16,293 bases of DNA, taken from contig DAOTVS010000210.1 in assembly GCA_034436375.1 (NCBI GenBank), forward strand, positions 1 to 16,293, written 5' to 3'. Positions 7,146 through 13,629 of this stretch are shown here, one piece after another. Within the stretch, counting starts at the first letter, position 1. Each line of letters starts with the position of its first letter. The DNA comes from DAOTVS01 sp034436375 (GTDB lineage: Bacteria > Chloroflexota > Anaerolineae > SpSt-313). The notes under the pieces were generated by a model. It saw only the letters and a program-made list of their open reading frames with translations, had not been told where the DNA came from and made no database searches. A program made the position numbers and the translations under genes.

Positions 7146-7688
7146 CTATGTGATGGCGGTGACGACCGTGCTGCCCACGATGGTCGAACCAACCAGGACG
7201 TCGATCCGGTAGACGCCGGGTGTGTTCGGGAAATCGGTCCAGGCCCCGAGGCAGACGGGCTGGCCAGTGGGGTCAGTGGTGAAATCGCCCCCGAAGGGCA
7301 CCGTCTGGCCATTGGGCAGGGTAATGCGCACGCTGAAATGGACTGTTGCATCCTTGGGGCTGCGCACGCAGATAAAAAGCGGCTGCTGTAACGGCACGCG
7401 AACCTGTGTGACCTGGGTAGCGGAAGGCTGGTTATCCGTCGTGACAAAAACTTCGATGGCAGGCAGGGTACCCGTCGGGGTGGGGCTGGTGGGCGAAGTC
7501 AGTGGGAATACCGGAATCGGCAGCGTTTTGACGACAGCCACAAACTGGGCCGGAAATACGCCAAATACGATCACAAAGACCACCAAGAACGCTGCCCCTG
7601 CCCCCAGGCAGCCGAAGCACCCAGAAAAAAACGCCCTCGAGGCTACCGCGAGAAGGCTCCCCGTGAAACCACCGTTGGATCTGGCCAT
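7146..7688 (-). CDS. Hypothetical membrane-anchored secreted protein
   Basis: 180 aa; family not recognised. A Cys/Gly-rich N terminus (GCFGCLGAG, 23-31) runs into one strong hydrophobic helix (about 28-50). A Pro/Thr/Ser-rich linker follows (about 56-76, including PTSPTPTGTLP), then a beta-rich domain of roughly 100 residues with patterns such as VHFSVRITLPNG and GVYRIDVLVG that resemble Ig-like extracellular folds. The likely topology is a short cytoplasmic N terminus, one membrane anchor and an exported domain. The ATG at 7688 is chosen because GAGAGGTGA is positioned 8 nt before it; a GTG at 7700 would overlap that site. It is the only confident minus-strand gene in the window, convergent with pspC. 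Confidence 0.75.
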   Translation of the reverse strand: MARSNGGFTGSLLAVASRAFFSGCFGCLGAGAAFLVVFVIVFGVFPAQFVAVVKTLPIPVFPLTSPTSPTPTGTLPAIEVFVTTDNQPSATQVTQVRVPLQQPLFICVRSPKDATVHFSVRITLPNGQTVPFGGDFTTDPTGQPVCLGAWTDFPNTPGVYRIDVLVGSTIVGSTVVTAIT

Positions 7689-7856
7689 TTCACTGCTCAC
7701 CTCTCAGACGGAGTGGTAACCTGCACTGATTATGCCACAGACAAGGGCCGCAGGCAACCCCAATTCCTCAATCCCCTTCACTTTTTTTCAACTACTGATG
7801 AATGAACTGTAAGCACGCCTTTCAAGGCTGTTCATGCGTTTTTCATCTGCGCCTTT

Positions 7857-7862
7857 TATAAT
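7857..7862 (+). promoter_or_regulatory. Candidate -10 element of the HTH gene
   Basis: A perfect TATAAT within cttttataatg. No good -35 is found at 16-18 bp; TTCATG at 7831-7836 is 20 bp away. If used, transcription starts near 7869 and gives a leader of about 165 nt. Confidence 0.3.
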
Positions 7863-7897
7863 GTCGCCGTATTGAACCCCATCAATGGGGGGGTATC

Positions 7898-7997
7898 CTG
7901 CATGGGGCTGAAAGGCGCCGGGCGCCCAGGCGAGCCGTGTGGGAACCTTACGGCATCGGCGCCGTGGCGACAGGGCGAACGCTTCGGCCCGATGCAG
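7898..7997 (+). ncRNA. Candidate structured leader RNA 5' of the HTH gene
   Basis: CTGCAT (7898-7903) pairs with ATGCAG (7992-7997), and after one mismatch GGGCT pairs with GGCCC (7905-7909 with 7986-7990). Inside lie GGCGC/GCGCC (7914-7918 with 7922-7926) and GCCGT/ACGGC (7934-7938 with 7950-7954). An alternative hairpin, GGGCGAA with TTC-g-GCCC (7973-7990), competes with the closing stem. It matches no riboswitch consensus I know. GC-rich sequence folds readily, so this remains a hypothesis. Confidence 0.22.
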
Positions 7998-8034
7998 AAA
8001 CACTGCCTTGTCCTGGAAGGGGGAAACGGGTATC

Positions 8035-8499
8035 ATGGTGCTCTATGCGCGCGAGTTGTCAGACGAGGAGGCCGAGCAGTTGCGGTACTGGCTGGAAGGG
8101 AGGGACCCGGATCTCAAGCACCGGGCACGGGTGGTCATGCTCTCGGGCCAGGGCTATCGCATTCCGGAGATCGGAGACATGGTCGGTGCTCATCCAGCCA
8201 ACCTGCGCAAGTGGATCCACCGCTTCAACCGGGAGGGATGCTCGGGGCTGATTAGCGCGCGCTCTGGTGGGGCCAAGCCGCGTTTTACCGACGAGCAGAA
8301 GCGGCGTATCGTCGCTTTGGCCGAGACGCGCCCACGCGATTTGGGCCTGAATTTCACCCGGTGGACGCTCCATCGCTTGGCCGAGCAGGCTGAGAAGCAG
8401 CAGATTGTCGATCGCATCAGTCACGAATATGTGCGCCAGATTCTGCTCTCAGCCGAGTGCTCCTACCGTGACAGGAACGAGCAGAAACTCCAGGCATAA
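8035..8499 (+). CDS. IS630-type helix-turn-helix protein (transposase N-terminal part only)
   Basis: 154 aa. The sequence follows the DNA-binding half of IS630-family transposases: LSDEEAEQLRYWLEGRDPDL, HRARVVMLSGQGYRIPEIG with a first HTH (about 38-65, AHPANLRKWIHRF), a basic linker ISARSGGAKPRFT, a second winged HTH (about 85-135), and DRISHEYVRQIL. Full-length enzymes are about 340-360 aa; the DDE catalytic domain is missing here and not found in any frame downstream. Either it is a remnant or it has been kept as a DNA-binding protein. GGAAGGGGG (8015-8023) lies 11 nt before ATG; longer frames from 7939 run through the predicted leader and are rejected. The same frame continues past TAA (8497) and TAG (8521). 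Confidence 0.7.
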   Translation: MVLYARELSDEEAEQLRYWLEGRDPDLKHRARVVMLSGQGYRIPEIGDMVGAHPANLRKWIHRFNREGCSGLISARSGGAKPRFTDEQKRRIVALAETRPRDLGLNFTRWTLHRLAEQAEKQQIVDRISHEYVRQILLSAECSYRDRNEQKLQA

Positions 8500-8665
8500 G
8501 CGTTGCCCTTGTGGCACAAGTAGCTGCAGGTGCACGATTACCCTCGCCGTTATCAAAGGGAATTTGGCCCCGGGCCGGAACGATTCCTGTGGCAGCGGAT
8601 CAAGCACCCAGCCCCATGCTGGCGCGCCTGCCCCGCCGGCATTCTCGGGTTGATAGGAGCGTAGT

Positions 8666-9065
8666 TCATTTCAGGGCAGATCGGAGGCTGTCGCTCAACC
8701 GCAGCGTGACACCCATCCCCCCACCTCGCCCCAGTGGGGGCGGGGCGGGGGCAGCAGGCGCACGACACGACCCGGCTGTACGCATTTGCCCCCAGTTTGA
8801 GTTGCGCCTGACCGACGGTCTCCACCAGGGTGGTTTTGATGGCATCCCCAGATGCAGCAACGGCGTCGAGCAGCCCTGGCGATAGCCGACCCTCTGATAT
8901 GACTCCCCATCACCCATGACTACAACCAGGCTGGCCCCAAGAACGGCAGAGTCTCGCCCTTTGGGATAGCCGTAGTTGACGGCCTCGGCTGGCTGGCCTA
9001 TATTCTCGGCGCAGCAGTGGCGTTCCTGGCGTCCCTTCTCTTCGCTCAGGGCGAGCTTTTTACGT
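8666..9065 (-). pseudogene. Possible decayed gene on the minus strand
   Basis: Reading leftwards from a stop at about 9066 there is an open frame of about 130 codons with no start near its 5' end. Its first half has balanced, protein-like composition (AENIGQPAEAVNYGYPKG, then DSAVLGASLVVVMGDGESY). Its second half becomes Pro/Arg/Trp-rich and unlike protein, while another minus frame starts to look coding (LSPGLLDAVAASGDAIKTT, then LVETVGQAQLKLGANAYSR). That pattern suggests a frameshift near 8880. I recognise no family, and the opposite strand is also partly open. Confidence 0.22.
8727..8742. repeat. G/C-block hairpin
   Basis: CGCCCC-AGTG-GGGGCG is a perfect 6-bp stem with a tetraloop, flanked by a C-run on the left and single-base-separated G-runs on the right. 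It has the look of a common intergenic filler in GC-rich genomes. Only three G-runs of three or more are present, so a classic G-quadruplex is not supported. Confidence 0.45.
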
Positions 9066-9135
9066 CAAGCCCCGTTTTCATCATCTGCTGTGCCCAAGCA
9101 GGCATGGGCGAATCAACTGGAAAAGGTGTTTATTC

Positions 9136-9834
9136 ATGCGTAGCATGATTATCATGCCAACCTACAACGAACGCGATAACCTGGAGCGCATCGCGGGCCT
9201 GGTTCTGGGTCAGGAGCAGGGTTTCTGGCTAACCATCGTGGATGATAACTCGCCCGATGGCACGGGGCAGGTGGCCGACCAGCTGGCAGCGACCCATGAG
9301 CGCGTGCACGTGATCCACCGCAAGGGCAAGCTGGGGCTGGGCACCGCTTACATCACCGGCTTCAAGTACGCCCTGGCGCAGGGGATGGATTACATCTTTG
9401 AGATGGATGCCGATCTCTCTCATGGCCCCGAATACCTGCCTCGTTTCCTTGCCGAGCTGGAGCACTATGATGTCGTGTTGGGCTCGCGCTATATACCGGG
9501 CGGCGGCACGACTGATTGGGGCTTGGGGCGGCGCCTGATCAGCCAGGGCGGCAGCCTGTATACACGCCTGATTCTGGGCCTGCCCGTGAACGATTGCACC
9601 GGCGGCTTTAACGCCTTTCGCCGACAGGTGCTGATGGCGATCGACCTGGACCGCATTACCTCCAACGGCTATTCGTTCCAGATCGAGCTCAAATACCGCT
9701 GCCACCGCAAGGGCTTCCGCCTGCACGAGATCCCGATCAACTTTGTCGACCGCCGCGCCGGTCGCTCCAAGATGTCGCGTCAGATCTTCATGGAAGCTAT
9801 GCTCAAGGTCTGGCAGCTTCGCTTTGGGAGGTAG
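9136..9834 (+). CDS. GT2 glycosyltransferase, polyprenol-phosphate mannose/glucose synthase-like (DPM1-like)
   Basis: 232 aa. Predicted to move a sugar from a nucleotide donor (GDP-Man or UDP-Glc type) to polyprenyl phosphate at the inner face of the membrane. It is a single GT-A domain with no membrane helices, like soluble DPM1. Seen: IIMPTYNERDNLERI (5-19), VDDNSPDGTG with Asp36-Asp37, GKLGLGTAYITGF, the metal-binding EMDADLSH with Asp91 and Asp93, GSRYIPGGGT, the acceptor region DCTGGFNAFRR, and SNGYSFQIELKYR. AAGGTG (9123-9128) lies 7 nt before ATG. It opens the glycan locus and is a close paralogue of the gene at 12607. The sugar is not predictable. Confidence 0.93.
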   Translation: MRSMIIMPTYNERDNLERIAGLVLGQEQGFWLTIVDDNSPDGTGQVADQLAATHERVHVIHRKGKLGLGTAYITGFKYALAQGMDYIFEMDADLSHGPEYLPRFLAELEHYDVVLGSRYIPGGGTTDWGLGRRLISQGGSLYTRLILGLPVNDCTGGFNAFRRQVLMAIDLDRITSNGYSFQIELKYRCHRKGFRLHEIPINFVDRRAGRSKMSRQIFMEAMLKVWQLRFGR

Positions 9835-9989
9835 CCGTAGGGGGCGGCAGCGCGAGCCTCATGTCCATCCGAAGGCCCTTTCCTGGCACTCTGTGTGCTG
9901 GTGCGGGCATGGCTCTTGCTCTTTCAAGGGCATCTGTGGCTCTATTGGGTTTTGGCTGCAGCATCTGACAGTGAACGATCAGAACTGAG

Positions 9990-10006
9990 GGCTGATAGCT
10001 AATAGC
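9990..10006 (+). repeat. Dispersed 17-bp motif, copy at the aminotransferase
   Basis: ggctgatagctaatagc, ending 17 nt before the ATG at 10024 and directly 5' of its ribosome binding site. It differs from the copy at 3653-3669 at one position. Confidence 0.6.
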
Positions 10007-10023
10007 TCTACCGAAAGGAGCCT

Positions 10024-11127
10024 ATGATCCCTGTCGCAGAAGTGCAGATCGGCGAAAAAGAAAAGGAATATGTCAATGACTGCCTGGCTACGGGCTGGGT
10101 CTCCTCCCTGGGCAAGTACGTGACCGCTTTCGAAGAAGCGTTTGCCGCGTTCTGTGATCGACCTTATGGCGTCGCCACCTCCAGCGGCACCACAGCTCTG
10201 CACCTGGCGCTGGCTGGCCTGAATATCGGTCCCGGCGCTGAAGTGATTGTGCCTTCGCTGACATTTGTCGCGACCGCCAACGCTGTGGTCTATGCCGGCG
10301 CCAGGCCGGTCTTTGTGGATTGCGACCCCCTCACCTGGACGATAGATCCGACAGCTGTGGCGGCGGCAGTGACGCCGCGCACACAGGCTGTCATTGTGGT
10401 GCACCTCTATGGCCATCCGGCGGATATGGATCCCATCCTCGCCGTGGCCCGAGAGCACAATCTGGCTGTGATCGAGGACGCCGCGGAGGCCCACGGCGCC
10501 CGCTACAAGGGCAAGAGAGTCGGCTCTCTGGGCACGGTGGGCTGCTTTAGCTTTTACGGCAACAAGATCATCACCACGGGCGAGGGCGGCATGGTGGTTA
10601 CCGCCGACCGGACCCTTGCTCAGCGCATGGCCTGGCTGCGCGACCACGCCATGTCCAAAGACCGCCGCTACTGGCACCAGGAAGTGGGCTATAACTATCG
10701 CATGACGAATGTGCAGGCTGCTATCGGCCTGGGGCAACTGGAGCGGATCGAGGAGATCCTGGCCCAGAAGCGGCGTATCGGCGCCCGCTACCGTGAGCGC
10801 CTGGCTGACGCCTCGGGCATCACCGCCGCACCAGAGGCCCCGTGGGCGCAGAACGTCTATTGGATGTATTCTGTGCTGATCCACGATGAGTTTGGTCTCA
10901 GCCGTGACCAGGTGATGGCCGGCTTGCGCCGGGGCGGGGTTGACTCGCGCAACTTTTTCTGGCCTGTGCACGCTTTGCCGCCCTACGAAAGTGGCCTGCG
11001 CCTGCCGGTGAGCGAGGACCTGGCTGCCCGGGGCATCAACTTGCCCTCCTCGCCGAGCCTGACCAACGATCAGATCGATTTTACCTGTGATACCCTGACT
11101 GGATTGCGAGACGCCTATGCCGGTTAG
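10024..11127 (+). CDS. DegT/DnrJ/EryC1/StrS aminotransferase, perosamine-synthase-like
   Basis: 367 aa. A PLP-dependent sugar aminotransferase that converts a nucleotide keto-sugar to an amino sugar with glutamate as the likely amino donor. Seen: EKEYVNDCLATGWVSSLGKY, SGTTALHLALAGLNIGPGAE (PLP phosphate contact), VPSLTFVATANAVVYAGA, IEDAAEAHGA with Asp152 (pyridine nitrogen), and SFYGNKIITTGEGGMVV with Schiff-base Lys181. The N-terminal pattern and IEDAAEA resemble GDP-perosamine synthases (acting on GDP-4-keto-6-deoxymannose), but no GDP-mannose dehydratase is in the window, so the substrate is inferred. AAGGAG (10015-10020) is only 3 nt from ATG, a short spacing. The next gene begins 13 nt after the stop, which implies an operon. 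Confidence 0.93.
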   Translation: MIPVAEVQIGEKEKEYVNDCLATGWVSSLGKYVTAFEEAFAAFCDRPYGVATSSGTTALHLALAGLNIGPGAEVIVPSLTFVATANAVVYAGARPVFVDCDPLTWTIDPTAVAAAVTPRTQAVIVVHLYGHPADMDPILAVAREHNLAVIEDAAEAHGARYKGKRVGSLGTVGCFSFYGNKIITTGEGGMVVTADRTLAQRMAWLRDHAMSKDRRYWHQEVGYNYRMTNVQAAIGLGQLERIEEILAQKRRIGARYRERLADASGITAAPEAPWAQNVYWMYSVLIHDEFGLSRDQVMAGLRRGGVDSRNFFWPVHALPPYESGLRLPVSEDLAARGINLPSSPSLTNDQIDFTCDTLTGLRDAYAG

Positions 11128-11140
11128 CACGGAGGCCGCC

Positions 11141-12142
11141 ATGTCCGACGGCGAAAAGGTCCACGCCGCGCCGCGTATCGACCCCTGGCGTGTAGGCATG
11201 CTTATGATCGCAGGCGTGGTGGTCGTGATCGCCCTGCTGCGCTTCTCAGGAGGCCGCACGGCCCTCGAAACACTGATGCATGTGCCCTTGGGCACCGTGC
11301 TTCTGATGCTGGCCATCCTCTATGCGGCCATGACCGTGCGCGCCTGGCGCTGGCAGGTGCTGTTGGATGCGGTGGGCTACCGTGTGGGGCTGGGCTCTCT
11401 CTGGTCGTTACTTCTGACCGGTTATTTCCTGAATACCGTGGTCCCGGCGCGGGCGGGCGACCTGGCGCGCATCTTCTTGCTGGGGCGCTGGCACAAAGTG
11501 CCTTTTGAGACGGCCACTGGCGCTCTGGTGATGGAGCGCGCCATCGATGTGGTGGTAATCCTGGTAGGCGCTGCGGGCGCCGCCTATATGGTGTTGCCCG
11601 CTCTGGTGCCGCCAGTCGTGGCTGAAGGTTACCTGGCGGCCATGCTCATCATGTTGGCTCTGTTCGTCGTGCTGCTGGGGGCGCCGCGCCTGGAGGGCCT
11701 GCTCCTGGGGTTGTGGTCCAATCGGCGTTACCAGTCACTGATGGGGCTGGCTTTCAGTTTCCTGGCTGCCGTCCGCCGTATGGCGACCGACTGGCGTCGC
11801 CTGGCGCTGGCCGTGGGACAGACGGTGCTCATCTGGGGCGCCGAGGTGGCTGTAGCCTCGCTGGCAATGGGCGCCCTGAATATCCACCTGCCCCTGGGGC
11901 AGATGACCTTCTGCATCCTGACGGTAGACCTTTCGGGGGCGGTCCCCGTGCTGCCCGGGGGGCTGGGCCAGGTGGAAGCCGTCTATCTTTCCCTTCTCCT
12001 GCTGTTACAGGCGCCCAAGGAGGCCGCCGGGGTAGCGATCCTCCTCAACCGCACGGTGAGCTTTTGGTCGATCATGCTCGTGGGGGGGATCACCACCTTG
12101 CTCAGTGGCTCGCTCAAGCGCACAGAGGCGCCCGAGTCATGA
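11141..12142 (+). CDS. LPG_synthase_TM / UPF0104 (AglD-like) integral membrane protein
   Basis: 333 aa with about eight hydrophobic helices, in the family of the MprF flippase domain and archaeal AglD-associated membrane domain. Characteristic stretches are NTVVPARAGDLARIFLLGRW and TGALVMERAIDVVVILVG in the middle and LPGGLGQVEAVYLSL near the C terminus. Family members are linked to lipid or lipid-linked sugar handling in the membrane; next to polyprenyl-phosphate sugar synthases a role in flipping or using such carriers is plausible but inferred. The start at 11141 is chosen because GGAGG (11131-11135) precedes it by 5 nt; the frame is open to an ATG at 11117 inside the aminotransferase. A stem-loop lies 33 nt after the stop. 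Confidence 0.88.
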   Translation: MSDGEKVHAAPRIDPWRVGMLMIAGVVVVIALLRFSGGRTALETLMHVPLGTVLLMLAILYAAMTVRAWRWQVLLDAVGYRVGLGSLWSLLLTGYFLNTVVPARAGDLARIFLLGRWHKVPFETATGALVMERAIDVVVILVGAAGAAYMVLPALVPPVVAEGYLAAMLIMLALFVVLLGAPRLEGLLLGLWSNRRYQSLMGLAFSFLAAVRRMATDWRRLALAVGQTVLIWGAEVAVASLAMGALNIHLPLGQMTFCILTVDLSGAVPVLPGGLGQVEAVYLSLLLLLQAPKEAAGVAILLNRTVSFWSIMLVGGITTLLSGSLKRTEAPES

Positions 12143-12174
12143 AGCGGGGATGGGCCAGGCGCCTGGGCAGAAAG

Positions 12175-12222
12175 CTGCCGGAGGTGGGGATCCGCCGGTA
12201 CCGAAGGCCCCACCCCCGGCAG
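12175..12222 (+). repeat. Stem-loop 3' of the membrane protein gene
   Basis: ctgccggaggtgggg (12175-12189) pairs with ccccacccccggcag (12208-12222) at 14 of 15 positions around an 18-nt loop. There is no T-tract, so it may be an RNA 3'-end stabiliser or a factor-dependent terminator rather than an intrinsic one. Confidence 0.55.
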
Positions 12223-12285
12223 GTTACTGCCTCTGCACCTGAGTGCGACTTGCCTGCGGGCGGTGGAGATGCTGATTCTCCTCAT

Positions 12286-12314
12286 TTGACCCCTCTGAAG
12301 CGCCATGCTATGAT
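12286..12314 (+). promoter_or_regulatory. Candidate sigma70 promoter for the second DPM1-like gene
   Basis: TTGACC (12286-12291), exactly 17 bp, then TATGAT (12309-12314). The predicted start is near 12321. Together with the stem-loop just upstream, this suggests that the glycosyltransferase at 12607 begins a new transcription unit. Confidence 0.5.
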
Positions 12315-12596
12315 GAGCGCGGCCCTGCCTGTTTTCAGGTCGGTCGCCCATGCCCGACTGGGCACAATGCACGATGAAAACACCCTTCGGTTTCCGGGTA
12401 CCATGCTCCACACGCAGCCGGAACAGGCTTTTTGTAGGGGGGGTGCGGTGCCTGCGGCGGCGCCCAGACCCACCACACCCCTTCCGGATCAGGGCCGGGC
12501 TTGTGCAGGGCATGGCAGCCGGCGCTCTATCTGTCAACCCTGTTAACCCAATCCATTCTTCGGGCTCGTGCAGGCGCTCGTTTGCGCGAGTGATGT

Positions 12597-12602
12597 GGAG
12601 GG
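12597..12602 (+). promoter_or_regulatory. Ribosome binding site that sets a TTG start
   Basis: GGAGGG, 4 nt before TTG at 12607. The in-frame ATG at 12643 has no Shine-Dalgarno sequence and would begin only two residues before PTYNE, whereas paralogues have a few residues before this strand. Confidence 0.45.
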
Positions 12603-12606
12603 CGTA

Positions 12607-13335
12607 TTGGCTCTGGCAAATGGCCTGCCCCCGCAGGCTCTCATGATCGTGCCGACCTACAACGAAATCGATAACCTGGAGCCCCTGGTTACCCAAATCC
12701 TGGCCCTGGGAGAGGACTTGGGTGTCTTGATCGTCGATGACAACTCTCCCGACGGCACGGGCGCCCTGGCCGATAAGCTTGCTGCCGGCATGCCCGGCGT
12801 GTGGGTGATTCACCGTCCGGGCAAGCTTGGGTTGGGCACTGCATACCGCGCCGGGTTCAGATGGGCCATGGAACAGGGGGCGCAGTTCATCCTGACCATG
12901 GATGCCGATTTCTCTCACAACCCGCGTTACATCCCGGCTATGCTCGCCAGGGGGCGCGGGGGCTGTGATCTGGTCATCGGCTCGCGCTACGTTCTGGGCG
13001 GCGGCACCGAGGGCTGCACCGCCTGGCGCATTGCCCTCAGCCGGGGCGCCAATCTGTTCGCCAAGGCCCTGCTGGGGCTGCAGGCTACCGACTGCACGGC
13101 TGGCTTTCGCTGCTATCGCCGGCAGGTGTTGGAGTGCATTGACCTCAATGCGATTCTGTCCGAGGGGTACTCTTTCCTGATCGAGATGCTCTACCGCGTC
13201 CAGCGGGCCGGCTTCCGGGTGGGTGAAGTGCCCATCCTCTTTGTCAACCGCCGCCAGGGCACCTCCAAAATCTCGCGCACCGAGATCGTGCGCGCTGTCG
13301 GCACAGTGCTGCGCCTGGCAAGACGCAATGCGTGA
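12607..13335 (+). CDS. GT2 glycosyltransferase, polyprenol-phosphate sugar synthase-like (DPM1-like), second paralogue
   Basis: 242 aa from TTG. Same single-domain GT-A plan as the enzyme at 9136: IVPTYNEIDNLEPL, VDDNSPDGTG with Asp44-Asp45, GKLGLGTAYRAGF, TMDADFSH with Asp99 and Asp101, GSRYVLGGGTEG, DCTAGFRCYRRQ, SEGYSFLIEMLYR and the C-terminal FVNRRQGTSKISR. The two share a large part of these blocks word for word, so they are clear paralogues, but the region after GSRY and the acceptor motif differ, which may mean a different donor or carrier. No membrane helix is present. It probably has its own promoter (12286-12314). The exact start is the least certain point. Confidence 0.92.
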   Translation: MALANGLPPQALMIVPTYNEIDNLEPLVTQILALGEDLGVLIVDDNSPDGTGALADKLAAGMPGVWVIHRPGKLGLGTAYRAGFRWAMEQGAQFILTMDADFSHNPRYIPAMLARGRGGCDLVIGSRYVLGGGTEGCTAWRIALSRGANLFAKALLGLQATDCTAGFRCYRRQVLECIDLNAILSEGYSFLIEMLYRVQRAGFRVGEVPILFVNRRQGTSKISRTEIVRAVGTVLRLARRNA

Positions 13336-13428
13336 CCCATGACCAGGGTTGCCTGGGGCAAGGCACGTTGCTCTACCGGGCCTGGCGGGCCGTTGCAGGC
13401 CGATTCTCACACAGCACAATGGGCCGAT

Positions 13429-13456
13429 TTGGCGCAGAGCATTCCACGTATATACT
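13429..13456 (+). promoter_or_regulatory. Candidate sigma70 promoter for the GT2/Wzz/GmhA group
   Basis: TTGGCG (13429-13434), a 16-bp spacer and TATACT (13451-13456) in an A/T-rich patch. The predicted start near 13463 leaves a leader of about 220 nt. Confidence 0.4.
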
Positions 13457-13629
13457 TTCGACCGGGCTACTTGTTCGGTGGGCAGCCAGAGCCGTCTCCG
13501 CACCGCCCGTGTGGTCGCGTCGTCCTATCGCTGGGTCACCACTTGCAGCGCCACCTACCTGACCTTCGCTTTCGATACGCTGCTCATCGCCCCACGGCAG
13601 GGCCCTTTCCGGAACTGATCGCTGAGGCT

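Larger units (their letters stand above)
7689..8034. other. Intergenic region between divergent genes
   Basis: 346 bp separate the minus-strand anchored protein from the helix-turn-helix gene. The left half is A/T-richer than its surroundings (ctttttttcaac near 7782). A TATAAT sits at 7857-7862, and the right half is very GC-rich and predicted to fold (7898-7997). Several frames are open here only because stop codons are rare in GC-rich DNA; none has a start with a ribosome binding site. Confidence 0.55.
8500..9135. other. Low-coding region with decayed fragments
   Basis: 636 bp without a supportable gene. Just after the HTH gene its own frame reads on past two stops as VHDYPRRYQREFGPGPERF and onward to a TAG near 8656. 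Around 8719-8755 a C-rich then G-rich block surrounds a small hairpin. From about 8666 to 9065 a minus-strand frame is open without a start, and the + strand is open at about 8903-9060 with a hydrophobic stretch (WLAYILGAAVAFLASLLFA), also startless. A weak gctc/gagc hairpin followed by TTTTT lies near 9048-9061. The picture fits old insertions and gene decay. Confidence 0.5.
12143..12606 (+). other. Intergenic region with hairpin, promoter and long leader
   Basis: 464 bp without a supportable gene. It contains a GC-rich stem-loop (12175-12222), a well-spaced sigma70-like promoter (12286-12314) and about 285 nt of leader before the TTG start at 12607. The leader includes small dyads such as cctg-tttt-cagg and tgccc-gact-gggca (near 12330-12363). 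Frames open across it on both strands have no convincing start or protein-like composition. Confidence 0.55.

Noticed and set aside
4..7760. A shared 14-mer, gccgcaggcaaccc, at about 4-17 and 7747-7760
   Set aside because: One such match is expected by chance in 16 kb of GC-rich sequence, and the flanks do not extend the similarity.
7931..7960. Resemblance of gagccgtgtg in the HTH leader to a group II intron segment
   Set aside because: Only about ten bases match, no reverse transcriptase and no domain V hairpin are present.
8736..8755. Possible G-quadruplex in the G-rich block
   Set aside because: Only three runs of three or more G are available; a three-tier quadruplex needs four.
9042..9061. 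Possible terminator before the first glycosyltransferase (gctc-agggc-gagc then TTTTT)
   Set aside because: A 4-bp stem is too short to call with confidence, and no gene is supported just upstream.
9979..11316. Minus-strand open frame of 445 codons opposite the aminotransferase
   Set aside because: Shadow of a gene with clear PLP-binding motifs; no protein-like domain in the antisense reading.
11713..12546. Plus-strand open frame in another phase running from the AglD-like gene into the intergenic region
   Set aside because: Gly/Arg/Pro-rich composition, overlaps conserved family motifs in the true frame, no start signal.
11983..13503. Minus-strand open frame of 506 codons across the intergenic region and the DPM1-like gene
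   Set aside because: It is antisense to conserved glycosyltransferase motifs and results from stop-poor GC-rich sequence; no ribosome binding site or recognisable domain.
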